Source of the DNA: B73-G16 sp964611295
GTDB taxonomy: Bacteria; Desulfobacterota; B13-G15
Reading direction: 5' to 3'
NCBI GenBank assembly: GCA_964611295.1
Contig: CAZSWV010000004.1
Span: 77,907-141,906, forward strand
DNA length: 64,000 nt
The position numbers and the translations under genes are program-made. Under the pieces are notes generated by a model. That model was not told where the DNA came from. It ran no database searches and was given only the letters and a program-made list of their open reading frames with translations. This document shows positions 43,438-51,389 of the stretch, piece after piece; position 1 is the stretch's first letter, and each line of letters begins with the position of its first letter.

Positions 43438-44345
43438 AAGACCTTTTTCCCAAAGATCCGGGAGGCAACCTTGCCTTCGGTGATGAGTTCTTTTAGGAAG
43501 GCAAGGGCCTCTTTTTCATCTATGCCCAAGCCTTCGCACATCTCTTCTAAGGTCAGGGGCCTTATGCGCAAGGTCTGCAGGATCCTTTCCTTTAAATGAG
43601 CTCCCAAAGAGGAAGGGGATTTTTTAGCAATTGGGGAAATGGGAACGGCCTTTGGCCCCAGGCGTTTTGCTATCTCCGTCAATCTCTCATGGGAAACGGG
43701 ATGGGCGTACTCTTCTGCTCCAGGCCTGGAAACCGTATTTAGGTGGACCAGATCTGGATCGATGGCTTCTATGGCCTCTTTTAAGGCGTCTAGGTCGTAA
43801 GGGTTATCGTTTATCCCCCTGCAGAAAAGGACCTCAAGCCACAGCTTCCCCTTGTACAGCCTCCTGAAGTCCATCAAGCCTTTGAGGATCTCCGAAAGTC
43901 TAAGGGAGGGGTGGGGGCGGTTTATGGTTTCAAAGACGGATTCAGTTGCGGCGTCAAGGGAAGGGAGGACGGCATCTGCCAGAAGGAGGTCTTCTTTTAC
44001 CTGGTCAGAGGACAGGAGCGAACCGTTCGTTATTACTGCGATGGGATGAGGGCTTAGGCGCTTCAACTCCTTTATAAGTTCCCCGATCCTCGCGTTAAGG
44101 GTGGGTTCACCAGATCCGGACAAACTGATGTAGTCCAAAGGCCCGTTTAGTTCTTTAAGGGTCTCCTCGACTTCCCTAAGGACCTCGTCGATAGGGACAT
44201 ATTCTTTCCTCTCCACAGTAAGGGAGGTGGTCCTCCCCAACTGGCAGTAAATGCAATTGAAGCTACAAAACTTCCTAGGCACAAGGCTCACCCCTAACGA
44301 GATCCCAAGCCTTCTCGAAAGCACCGGACCATAGGTATACTTCAT
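43413..44345 (-). CDS. Radical SAM protein (COG0731-like)
   Basis: 310 residues. The radical-SAM cluster motif is Cys27-x3-Cys31-x2-Cys34 (CSFNCIYC), with SLSGSGEPTLNARIGELI as the GGE-like SAM-binding strand and LEVLFCRGINDN later in the barrel. The last ~65 residues form a winged-helix-like segment (IRPLTLEEMCEGLGIDEKEALAFLKELITEGKV). Substrate unknown. The start overlaps the nitroreductase stop by four bases. Last gene of the rnc operon. Confidence 0.88.
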   Translation of the reverse strand: MKYTYGPVLSRRLGISLGVSLVPRKFCSFNCIYCQLGRTTSLTVERKEYVPIDEVLREVEETLKELNGPLDYISLSGSGEPTLNARIGELIKELKRLSPHPIAVITNGSLLSSDQVKEDLLLADAVLPSLDAATESVFETINRPHPSLRLSEILKGLMDFRRLYKGKLWLEVLFCRGINDNPYDLDALKEAIEAIDPDLVHLNTVSRPGAEEYAHPVSHERLTEIAKRLGPKAVPISPIAKKSPSSLGAHLKERILQTLRIRPLTLEEMCEGLGIDEKEALAFLKELITEGKVASRIFGKKVFYEALANS

Positions 44346-44896
44346 CCCCCGAAGGCCTCCATGTGTAAGAAGTCCTTCAACTCCTTCCTTTCCCGAGGAA
44401 GGGGGATCTCTTCGGGTACGCCCAAAGGGACTATGACCACCACTTCTCTGTCTTCAGGGACTTTCAATAACTCCCTTGCCTTCTGGGCATCAAAGGCGCC
44501 TACTATCACCGTTCCCAATCCCTTGTCCCAGGCTGCCAGGCAGAAATTCTGCACAGCCAAGGCTACATCGAACATCAGCCAGTCCCCTTTATCCGTTGCG
44601 GCTTTACCTTGGAAATAACCGGCTTTGCCCTTTTGCCCCAAAAAGACCGCCACCCAAGGTGCTCGCTTTACTGCCTCATAAGCTGGGTTTTGACGAAGGC
44701 TAGACCTAAGGGTCTCGGCCAGGGCTTCCTTGGTCTCTTTTTTGGATACCAATACTACCTCCCAACACTGGGTATTGGCCCAAGAGGGAGCCCATCTCAC
44801 GGCCTCAAGGAGCTCCAATACGGTCTCATAAGGAATGGGGTCCTCCTTCATTTTCCTTATTGACCTCCTCCCCTTTATTGCGTCCCAAAGCTCCAT
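44342..44896 (-). CDS. Nitroreductase family protein
   Basis: 184-residue FMN-dependent oxidoreductase of the nitroreductase fold: LWDAIKGRRSIRKMKEDPIP at the start (Arg-Arg-Ser FMN site), AVRWAPSWANTQCWEVVLVSKK, and toward the end CLAAWDKGLGTVIVGAFDAQKARELL and VVIVPLGVPEE. Substrate not predictable; such enzymes reduce nitro compounds, quinones or flavins, or act in cofactor metabolism. The ATG at 44896 overlaps the ATPase gene's TGA and follows GGAGGCC; the longer frame upstream is rejected. Confidence 0.92.
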   Translation of the reverse strand: MELWDAIKGRRSIRKMKEDPIPYETVLELLEAVRWAPSWANTQCWEVVLVSKKETKEALAETLRSSLRQNPAYEAVKRAPWVAVFLGQKGKAGYFQGKAATDKGDWLMFDVALAVQNFCLAAWDKGLGTVIVGAFDAQKARELLKVPEDREVVVIVPLGVPEEIPLPRERKELKDFLHMEAFGG

Positions 44897-45675
44897 CAAT
44901 GGCCTCCTTTCAGCAGGACTTTTGCCTGCAACGTAAGGGGTTTCTTCCCCTCTATCCCCATAAGTTCCCAAAGTTGTGTGGACAAGGCCTTAAGGGACCG
45001 CCTGAAGTTCAATCCGGGTTCGGTCGAAAGCAATACCCCTTGGCGCATGGATCCCCTTGCGACCTTGCGGTCATAGGGAAGGACGCTCAAAAGGGGGGAT
45101 TCCAACATTTGGTATCTGGGTACAGAATCGCCCTTTACTTTGTTGAAGACAAAGCCCGTTATCCTTGCCTTTGTCTTTTTCAAGAACAGCTCAAGCCTTT
45201 TTGTTTCAATAAGGGACAACCTGGAAGGTTCGCTCACCAAAAGCGCATAGGTGAGGTCTTCAGGTAAGAGCCCCACAAGCGAAAAGTGTTCTTCTCCAAG
45301 TCCAGGGGGAAGGTCTATCACCAATAGATCTAACTCCCCCCAGTTGGTCTTTTCCAGCATTTGTTTGAGGACTGCGTGTTTTATCGGGCCCCTCCAAGCA
45401 ACAGGGGTGTGAGGGGCTTCGAGGAACAAGCCTATAGAGAGGACGCGAAGGTTCGGAGTAACGTTTATGGGCATTAGGTCTCCTTTTAGGCCTCCTATAC
45501 CCACAGGAGGGAGGCCAAGCAAGAAGGGCAGCTCGGGTGAAGAAAGATTTGCATCGAGGAGTCCGATGCGTAGCCCCTTTTTTTCCCACGTAAGGGAGAG
45601 CATAAGGGCCAAAGTGGTCTTACCACACCCGCCTTTCCCTGCCAAAAGGAGCGCCTTTGTAGGCCTTTCCTTCAT
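44896..45675 (-). CDS. Mrp/MinD-like P-loop ATPase
   Basis: About 259 residues. The deviant Walker A (LLLAGKGGCGKTTLALMLS, with the signature first Lys) and the Walker B/DxPPG stretch (LLVIDLPPGLGEEHFSLVGLL) resemble the Mrp/NBP35 Fe-S carrier family, whose motif is VIDMPPGTGD. YALLVSEPSRLSLIETKRLELFL and ITGFVFNKVKG are the usual later strands. The CxxC of Mrp cluster binding is not seen, so it may be a relative rather than a true Fe-S carrier. The ATG at 45675 overlaps the purE stop (ATGA); the frame is open upstream but that part only mirrors purE. Confidence 0.85.
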   Translation of the reverse strand: MKERPTKALLLAGKGGCGKTTLALMLSLTWEKKGLRIGLLDANLSSPELPFLLGLPPVGIGGLKGDLMPINVTPNLRVLSIGLFLEAPHTPVAWRGPIKHAVLKQMLEKTNWGELDLLVIDLPPGLGEEHFSLVGLLPEDLTYALLVSEPSRLSLIETKRLELFLKKTKARITGFVFNKVKGDSVPRYQMLESPLLSVLPYDRKVARGSMRQGVLLSTEPGLNFRRSLKALSTQLWELMGIEGKKPLTLQAKVLLKGGH

Positions 45676-46139
45676 TGAAGGGCCCTGTCCGCTTCTTCTA
45701 TTTCCTGCCTTTTCTGTTGCTGATACTGAAGTACCTTTTCCCTTACTTCTCTGTCCTCCAAGGCCACAATCTTTGCCGCCGCCAAGGCTGCCTCTTCCGG
45801 TTCCAATATCACAAGAGGGGCTACTCCAGAGGGGACCCTTAGGCTTGAGAATATGTCCGCTCCTCCAAAACGGTCGCTTGGAGGCGGGCAAGCTATCACG
45901 GGCCTCCAGGTTTGGGCATCTACCATACCGCTCAGGGCATTGGACCTGCCAGCCACGGTTATGAAGACCTCTACCTCTTCTTCCAGCTCTTTCACCAAGG
46001 ACAAGAGTTTCTCAGGGGTCTTATGGGCCGAAGCCACCCTCATAAGGGGTTCGATCCCAAAGTACTTCAGGGCCTCTTTTATCTTCTCGCAAAAGGGGAG
46101 GTCGCCTTTGGAGCCCATTACTATGGCCACCCTCTTCAT
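45672..46139 (-). CDS. purE: Phosphoribosylaminoimidazole carboxylase PurE, class II type
   Basis: Purine synthesis enzyme acting on aminoimidazole ribotide. 155 residues: AIVMGSKGDLPFCEKIKEAL, RVASAHKTPEKLLSLV, then VFITVAGRSNALSGMVDA, RPVIACPPPSDRFGGADIFSSLRVPSGVAPLVIL. The AGRSN and CPP-F-SSLR-PSG patterns are those of class II PurE (AIR carboxylase using CO2 directly, as in animals and some bacteria), not class I (which has GAGGAAHL and works with PurK). No purK is in the window. It overlaps the lipoprotein gene by four bases. Confidence 0.9.
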   Translation of the reverse strand: MKRVAIVMGSKGDLPFCEKIKEALKYFGIEPLMRVASAHKTPEKLLSLVKELEEEVEVFITVAGRSNALSGMVDAQTWRPVIACPPPSDRFGGADIFSSLRVPSGVAPLVILEPEEAALAAAKIVALEDREVREKVLQYQQQKRQEIEEADRALQ

Positions 46140-46528
46140 CCAGCTAGCCTCCTGTCTATGTTTTCTTTTATCATCATGGAAACCCTTTCATCCCCAAAGA
46201 GGCCAACCCTTATCCTCACCAAGGTGCTCTTGCCCTTGTTTTGCACCTTTACGACCACCTCCCCACCTGTGGCCCTCCTCCCTTTGATCCGGCCTTCAAG
46301 GGCGTCTTTCTCTTTTTCAAAAACGGCAATTCCACAATCCTCAAGGGCCTTTATAGTGGCGTCCCATACCGCCTCATAAGCATAGGGATATTCTATGCAA
46401 AGTTCACCCTTCATGTACGCGTAGGTACCAGCCCCAATGGCTGCACCCGTACCGGCAGCGACAAGGTATACACATCCGTGAAGCATTAAGGCCATGAGAA
46501 CCAAAAGGGCCTCTTTTTTAACCTTCAT
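46136..46528 (-). CDS. DUF3568-like lipoprotein
   Basis: 130 residues. A lipoprotein signal (KVKKEALLVLMALMLHGC, lipidated Cys19) is followed by a Gly/Ala-rich hydrophobic hairpin (VYLVAAGTGAAIGAGTYAYMKG) and an alpha/beta domain (EAVWDATIKALEDCGIAVFEKEKDALEGRIKGRRATG, VVVKVQNKGKSTLVRIRVGLFGDE) that matches DUF3568-type envelope proteins. Function unknown; probably anchored in the envelope. Located between rlpA and purE. Confidence 0.85.
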   Translation of the reverse strand: MKVKKEALLVLMALMLHGCVYLVAAGTGAAIGAGTYAYMKGELCIEYPYAYEAVWDATIKALEDCGIAVFEKEKDALEGRIKGRRATGGEVVVKVQNKGKSTLVRIRVGLFGDERVSMMIKENIDRRLAG

Positions 46529-46561
46529 CTCGTCCCTCCTGTTTAAACCTTACCATCTATT

Positions 46562-47221
46562 TCAATAGGGCATCAATAGCACGTCATAGCCTAAAAGGGC
46601 GACCTTCTCGGCCAAAACTTTGGCCTCTTCCTTTGAGCTGAAGCTACCTATCCTCACTCTATAGTATCTTCCTTGTTGTGTTTGGAAAGGGCTCACATAA
46701 GCTTCAAATCCCTTCTTCCTCAACTCCATCATAAGGGCATATGCCTTCCTTTCCTCCTGAAAGGCCCCGACCTGGATAGTATAACCCATGCCTTTGAATC
46801 CTTCTGGAAAATCCAGGACCTCGATCCTGACCCAAGCCAATCCCTCTTCGACCATCCCGAGGGCCTTTGCCGCCGCATAGGATAGGTCGATCACCCTACC
46901 CGGTACAAAGGGGCCTCTGTCGTTTACGATCACAGTCGCGCAACGGCCGTTCTGGAGGTTGGTGACCAAGACCTTGGTGCCCAGGGGGAGGGTGTTGTGG
47001 GCAGCGGTTAATTGGTACATGTCGAAAATGCTCCCAGAGGCCGTGGGTCTGCCGTGGAATTCTTCCCCATACCATGAAGCCCATCCGTATTGGACTTTTG
47101 GTATGGCCGAGGGTGGGATGGCTGGAGGTGGTGGCACCACTTTTTTTATGGCACAGCCTGAACCGAAAAGGACCCATCCCAATAGGAGGGCTTCAATGAA
47201 CCTTCTTGACCTCAACCTCAC
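46562..47221 (-). CDS. rlpA: RlpA-like septal lipoprotein with SPOR domain
   Basis: Peptidoglycan-processing lipoprotein (lytic transglycosylase family, septal). The ~219-residue form starts at GTG 47221 (or TTG 47215), giving a lipobox signal (FIEALLLGWVLFGSGC). The double-psi barrel follows (YGWASWYGEEFHGRPTASG, LTAAHNTLPLGTKVLVTNLQNGR, VIVNDRGPFVPGRVIDLSYAAA) and then a C-terminal SPOR domain (YTIQVGAFQEERKAYALMMEL...YRVRIGSFSSKEEA) that targets denuded glycan at the septum. A longer frame upstream lies within the radical-SAM gene and is rejected. Overlaps that gene by 29 bases. Confidence 0.92.
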   Translation of the reverse strand: MRLRSRRFIEALLLGWVLFGSGCAIKKVVPPPPAIPPSAIPKVQYGWASWYGEEFHGRPTASGSIFDMYQLTAAHNTLPLGTKVLVTNLQNGRCATVIVNDRGPFVPGRVIDLSYAAAKALGMVEEGLAWVRIEVLDFPEGFKGMGYTIQVGAFQEERKAYALMMELRKKGFEAYVSPFQTQQGRYYRVRIGSFSSKEEAKVLAEKVALLGYDVLLMPY

Positions 47222-48206
47222 CCCTTTCGAGACGAGGGTCGCTTTGTATCGACAATTCGAGGGTCGAAAAGGCCTTCTTGAGCTGTTTCCACTTTGCACC
47301 TCCATACCCCTTAAGGAGTGAGAGGTCCTTTGGATTTACCCTCAACAGGACCTTCCCCTCCTTCTGGGTTTCAAGGGCACTTTTAACCTTTTCGTAATAC
47401 AGCTCGGCCCTAACTAGCTCCCCAAAGGAGGGATGATAAGGACCTGCTACAAGGGCCTCTTCGAGCTCGCGAGAAGGCTGAAGGCCTATCCTTATTACCT
47501 TTATTCCCGCTCCTTCAAAGGCTCCAAGGGCCTCTTTCGCCAGAGAGATGGCCTCCTCTAAGTTTAAAGGTCTATAAAGGCCTTTATGGTACCAGTCTTC
47601 AAGCTCCGTCCCCTTGATGACCAGGGTAGGGTAAACCCGCACGAAGTGAGGTCCAAGGGCGATCACCTCCTTTACTGTCCGGAGGAATCCGTCACGGTCA
47701 TCACTGGGTAGCCCTATCATGATCTGAATGCCTACCTCAAAGCCTTCTCCCTTAAGGAGTTCTACAGCCCTTATCACCGTTTCCGGTCCGTAGCCCCTTT
47801 TAGAGGTCCTAAGTACCTGAGGGTCCATGGATTGGACCCCGAGTTCCACGGTCTTTACCCTGTGCTCCTTCAAAAGCCTGAGGACCTCTTCAGGTAAGGC
47901 ATCAGGCCTTGTGGAGACCCTTATGGAATGGATCCTCCGGGACTCCAAATACGGCGACAAGACCGCAAGCAATTCCTCTTGGGCCTTAAAGGGCAAAGCA
48001 GTAAAGCTTCCCCCAAAAAAAGCCACTTGGACCTTTTCCTTGTTGCGGATCCTTTCGTTAAGCCACTTTTCTACCTCTGAGAGCACGTATTGCCGAGATA
48101 TGGAAGCGTTATGCTTCCCCGTAGTGCGCCATTGGTTGCAAAAGACGCACCTGTTTTTGCAACCGAAGTTGGGTATGAAGATGGGTATTATGGCGCTATA
48201 ATCCAT
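47193..48206 (-). CDS. Radical SAM protein (Elp3/COG1243-like, no acetyltransferase domain)
   Basis: 337 residues. The Fe-S motif is C-x3-C-x2-C (Cys16, Cys20, Cys23: GCKNRCVFCNQW), with VAFFGGSFTALP as SAM site, IRVSTRPDALPEEVLRLLKEH, TVELGVQSMDPQVLRTSKRGY and EVGIQIMIGLPSDDRDGFLRTV. These are shared with the radical-SAM half of Elp3 and with HemN/MiaB-like relatives. The C-terminal histone-acetyltransferase-like domain of true Elp3 is missing. Overlaps rnc by 11 bases; precedes rlpA. Substrate unknown. Confidence 0.87.
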   Translation of the reverse strand: MDYSAIIPIFIPNFGCKNRCVFCNQWRTTGKHNASISRQYVLSEVEKWLNERIRNKEKVQVAFFGGSFTALPFKAQEELLAVLSPYLESRRIHSIRVSTRPDALPEEVLRLLKEHRVKTVELGVQSMDPQVLRTSKRGYGPETVIRAVELLKGEGFEVGIQIMIGLPSDDRDGFLRTVKEVIALGPHFVRVYPTLVIKGTELEDWYHKGLYRPLNLEEAISLAKEALGAFEGAGIKVIRIGLQPSRELEEALVAGPYHPSFGELVRAELYYEKVKSALETQKEGKVLLRVNPKDLSLLKGYGGAKWKQLKKAFSTLELSIQSDPRLERGEVEVKKVH

Positions 48207-48870
48207 ACAGCCTCTTTAAAGCCTCTTCAGCTGCCCTTTGTTCAGCCTCCTTTTTACTTTTTCCCCTTCCCTTACCCCATACTTGTCCCTTCACCATTAC
48301 AGCTACCTCAAAGGTCTTTTCGTGTTCGGGTCCCGATTGGCTTAAGAGCACGTATTGGGGAAGGTCTTTAAAACGCGCCTGGACACCTTCTTGAAGTTGA
48401 GTCTTGAAGTCGATATCCCTCCAATTCCCCTTTACCTCCTCAAGGTAAGGGGAAAAGCACTTCCTCACTACTTCCAAGGCCCTTTCGAAACCCCCATCTA
48501 GGTAAACGGCTCCCACCAAGGCCTCAAAGGCAGAGGCCAATATGGATGCCTTTTGTCTTCCTCCGGTTTGTTCCTCTCCTTTCCCTAAGAGGAGGTAATC
48601 GCCCAACGAGAGGCTTTTTGCAATTTCCGCAAGCCTTTCTCCCCTCACCAGAGAAGCCCTGATCTTGGAAAGTTCCCCTTCCTTGTATGTAGGCAGTATT
48701 TCGAAGAGCAAGTGGCTTATACATAGCTCCAATACAGAATCACCGAGGAACTCAAGCCTTTCAAAATCGGGATAACCCCATGACCTATGTGTCAAGGCCT
48801 CCTTTAGGAGCTCTTGACGCTTAAAATGATAACCTAAGGCCTCTTCAAGGCCCTTTAGATCCTTCCCCAT
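48196..48870 (-). CDS. rnc: Ribonuclease III
   Basis: Double-strand-specific endoribonuclease for rRNA processing and mRNA control. 224 residues: LEEALGYHFKRQELLKEALTHRSW, the catalytic signature ERLEFLGDSVLELCISHLLFE, LLLGKGEEQTGGRQKASILASAFEALVGAVYLDGG (second metal Glu), and the dsRNA-binding domain (DFKTQLQEGVQARFKDLPQYVL, GKGRGKSKKEAEQRAAEEALKRL). The ATG at 48870 is chosen for the standard N terminus; the TTG at 48891 has no ribosome site. First gene of the run down to 43413; the 105-base gap to the divergent DUF763 gene must hold both promoters, but none is convincing. Confidence 0.95.
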   Translation of the reverse strand: MGKDLKGLEEALGYHFKRQELLKEALTHRSWGYPDFERLEFLGDSVLELCISHLLFEILPTYKEGELSKIRASLVRGERLAEIAKSLSLGDYLLLGKGEEQTGGRQKASILASAFEALVGAVYLDGGFERALEVVRKCFSPYLEEVKGNWRDIDFKTQLQEGVQARFKDLPQYVLLSQSGPEHEKTFEVAVMVKGQVWGKGRGKSKKEAEQRAAEEALKRLYGL

Positions 48871-48974
48871 CCCTTTTGGGAAATATTGCAAGGAGCAAAA
48901 GGACTAGTCAAGGTTATAGAGGGCTTGTCTTTACCGTCTAGGGCTTAAGTGTTATCTTTCAAAGCAAAAAGGGG

Positions 48975-50063
48975 TTGAAGGCCGAGTTGTATAAGTCCAT
49001 AGCTGATCTCCCCTTGCATTATGGAGAAGCCCCACGGTGGCTTTTCGAGCGTATGGTGCGCCTTGGGAGGGAGATCCTCCGAGTCATGGTCTTTGAATTT
49101 GGTCCCCAAGAGGTGTTGGTAAGGCTTTCGGATCCCTTTTGGTTTCAGGCCTTAGGTTGTCTTCTGGGATTTGACTGGCACTCAAGCGGTTTGACCACCA
49201 CCGTCTGTGGTGCCTTGAAGGAGGCTGTAAAGGGTTACGAAAGGGAGTTGGGAATACTTGTGGCAGGTGGTAAAGGGAGGGCTGCCCTTAGGACGCCTCA
49301 GGACCTCCTTTTTTACGGGGATAAGTTTTCCATAGAGGCCGAAAAGTTCATAAGGATCAGTAGACTCGTGGCCAAAGTGGATAGCTGTGCCCTGCAGGAT
49401 GGTTACGACCTTTACCATCACACCTTCTTGCTGACCTTTGAAGGGACTTGGTGTGTGATCCAACAGGGTATGAATCCGAAGACCCGTTACGCAAGGAGGT
49501 ACCACTGGCTTTCCTTAGGACTTGAAGACTTTTGTTGTGAGCCCCATAAGGCCATATGTTGTGACCTGAGGGGCAAGGCCCTGAACATGGTGGCTGAGGA
49601 AAGCAAAAGGTCAAGGGAGGCCATCCTGGACCTGGTGAAACGTCCTCCGGTAGAAGTGTTAAAGGAGGTCCGTCCCTTAAAGAGACTCGAACTGCCTGAA
49701 AGGCATGACCTTAGGGCCGAGGACTTGGCCCCAGAGAAATTGGAGAAGGTGCTACTTAAGACCTACGAACAGGTGCCTTCTCGGTTTGAAGACCTCCTTT
49801 TGGTACAGGGGCTCGGTCCCAAGTCGTTGAGGGCCTTGTCTTTGTTGGCTGAACTCATATATGGCGCTCCTCCTAGTTTTAGAGACCCTGCCCGTTTCAG
49901 TTTTGCCCATGGTGGGAAAGATGGGAAGCCATATCCAGTTGATCGTGACCTTTACGATCGCACCATTGAGGTGCTTAAGGACTGCCTTTGGGCTGCCAAG
50001 CTTGGATATACGGAGAAACTCGAGGCCTTGAGGAGACTCGAGTCCTTTTTCAAGAGGGTCTGA
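48975..50063 (+). CDS. DUF763 family protein
   Basis: 362 residues of the DUF763 (COG1415) family, of unknown function and found mainly in archaea and thermophilic bacteria. Family marks: DLPLHYGEAPRWLFERMVRLG at the N terminus, VRLSDPFWFQALGCLLGFDWHSSGLTTT, LGILVAGGKGRAALRTPQDL, DGYDLYHHTFLLT, WCVIQQGMN and RRYHWL. Near the C terminus QGLGPKSLRALSLLAELIYG is a helix-hairpin-helix-like DNA-binding element. The start is a TTG after AAAAGGGG. rarA begins directly after the stop, then EndoQ and an RNA methyltransferase, which places it in a DNA-maintenance setting; any enzymatic role is inference. Confidence 0.88.
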   Translation: MKAELYKSIADLPLHYGEAPRWLFERMVRLGREILRVMVFEFGPQEVLVRLSDPFWFQALGCLLGFDWHSSGLTTTVCGALKEAVKGYERELGILVAGGKGRAALRTPQDLLFYGDKFSIEAEKFIRISRLVAKVDSCALQDGYDLYHHTFLLTFEGTWCVIQQGMNPKTRYARRYHWLSLGLEDFCCEPHKAICCDLRGKALNMVAEESKRSREAILDLVKRPPVEVLKEVRPLKRLELPERHDLRAEDLAPEKLEKVLLKTYEQVPSRFEDLLLVQGLGPKSLRALSLLAELIYGAPPSFRDPARFSFAHGGKDGKPYPVDRDLYDRTIEVLKDCLWAAKLGYTEKLEALRRLESFFKRV

Positions 50064-51386
50064 ATGGACCTTTTTTCTCAAAAATCCGAGGTTCCCCCTA
50101 AAGATCATCAGCCCTTGTCCTACAGGATGCGTCCGAGGACCCTTGAGGAGTTCGTAGGGCAAAAGCACCTTTTGGCCCCTGGTAGGCCCATAAGAAAGAT
50201 GTTGGAAGAGAAGAAGCCCTTCAGTTTCATCCTCTGGGGGCCTCCGGGTAGTGGTAAAACCGCCTTGGCCCATTTGATTGCCAAGGCTATAGGGGCGGAT
50301 TTTATCCAGGGGAACGCGGTCCTATGGGGGGTGAAGGAGATAAGGGATGCAATCCTTGAGGCGCAAAGACGTCTTAAGCAGGGCGCAAAGAGGACGGTGC
50401 TTTTTATAGACGAGATCCACAGGTTTAACCGACCACAGCAAGAGGCCCTCCTTTTAGGTGTGGAGGACGGTAGCGTCGTCCTCATAGGCGCTACTACTCA
50501 AAACCCTTCCTTTGGGATAATAGGGCCCCTGCTTTCGAGGTTGAGGGTCTTTGAACTTAAGCCTTTGGGTGAAGAAGAGCTGTTGGAGGTCTTAAGGCGT
50601 GCCTTATACGACAGGGAACGAGGGCTTGGGGGAGAAGAGGTAGAGGTTTCAGAAGATGTCTTGAAGACTATAGCTAAACTTTCAGCTGGAGATGCCAGAA
50701 CGGCCCTCAATGTCTTGGAACTTGCGGTCTTTTTGGCCCCTCGGGAGGGGAAGAAGAAGGTCCTTGGACTGAGAGAGGTCCTCGAGGCTTCCCAAAGTAG
50801 GTTCCCTTATGACCGTTATGGAGATGATCGTTACGAGCTCATAAGCGCCTTTCAGAAGTCCATAAGGGGAAGCGATCCGGATGCGGCCATCTATTGGCTT
50901 GTAAGGATGTTGGAAGGGGGAGAGGACCCCCTATATATAGCGCGAAGGCTCATTGTAACAGCTGCAGAAGACGTGGGTTTGGCCGATCCAATGGGGCTTG
51001 TAGTAGCGGTAGCAGCCCTTTTGGCCTTTCAACACCTTGGCCAGCCCGAAGGGGAACTGGCCTTGGCTGAGGCTACGCTCTATCTGGCTACAGCTCCCAA
51101 AAGCAACTCGGCACTGATGGCCTTGGAAAGGGCAAGGGAGGATTTGAAGGAGAAAGGGCCTTTTGAAGTTCCCCTTCACCTCAGGAAGGCCTCAACGTCC
51201 CTTATGAGGCAATGGGGTTATGGTAAGGGATACCTCTATCCCCATGACCATCCAGAAGGTTTCGTCGAACAGGACTACCTCCCTGAAGGGGTTAAAGGAG
51301 GATATTACTCCCCTACAGGGCGCGGCTACGAAAAGGAGATAAAGGAAAGACTCCTTAAGTGGTGGAAGGGCAAGCGCGGAGGGTAG
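50064..51386 (+). CDS. rarA: Replication-associated recombination protein A
   Basis: AAA+ ATPase of the RarA/MgsA/WRNIP1 family, acting at stalled replication forks. 440 residues: YRMRPRTLEEFVGQKHLLAPG, Walker A LWGPPGSGKTALAHLIA, Walker B TVLFIDEIHRFNRPQQEALL, sensor 1 IGATTQNPSFGI, sensor 2 AGDARTALNVLELA, and the C-terminal tetramerisation domain (FQKSIRGSDPDAAIYWLVRMLEGGEDPLYIARRL, PEGFVEQDYLPEGV). The ATG abuts the DUF763 stop (TGAATG), and EndoQ starts three bases after its own stop. The tight packing suggests joint expression. Confidence 0.96.
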   Translation: MDLFSQKSEVPPKDHQPLSYRMRPRTLEEFVGQKHLLAPGRPIRKMLEEKKPFSFILWGPPGSGKTALAHLIAKAIGADFIQGNAVLWGVKEIRDAILEAQRRLKQGAKRTVLFIDEIHRFNRPQQEALLLGVEDGSVVLIGATTQNPSFGIIGPLLSRLRVFELKPLGEEELLEVLRRALYDRERGLGGEEVEVSEDVLKTIAKLSAGDARTALNVLELAVFLAPREGKKKVLGLREVLEASQSRFPYDRYGDDRYELISAFQKSIRGSDPDAAIYWLVRMLEGGEDPLYIARRLIVTAAEDVGLADPMGLVVAVAALLAFQHLGQPEGELALAEATLYLATAPKSNSALMALERAREDLKEKGPFEVPLHLRKASTSLMRQWGYGKGYLYPHDHPEGFVEQDYLPEGVKGGYYSPTGRGYEKEIKERLLKWWKGKRGG

Positions 51387-51389
51387 TAG

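Noticed and set aside
45676..45891. Upstream extension of the Mrp-like ATPase
   Set aside because: It is the shadow of purE; the ATG at 45675 overlaps the purE stop and starts right before the P-loop strand.
47222..47305. Upstream extension of rlpA
   Set aside because: It lies inside the radical-SAM coding region, and starting there would bury the lipoprotein signal behind a charged segment.
48871..48974. Promoters for rnc and the DUF763 gene
   Set aside because: Candidate boxes (TTGTCT with TATCTT; a minus-strand TATAAC) have spacings or -35 sequences too poor to report as features.
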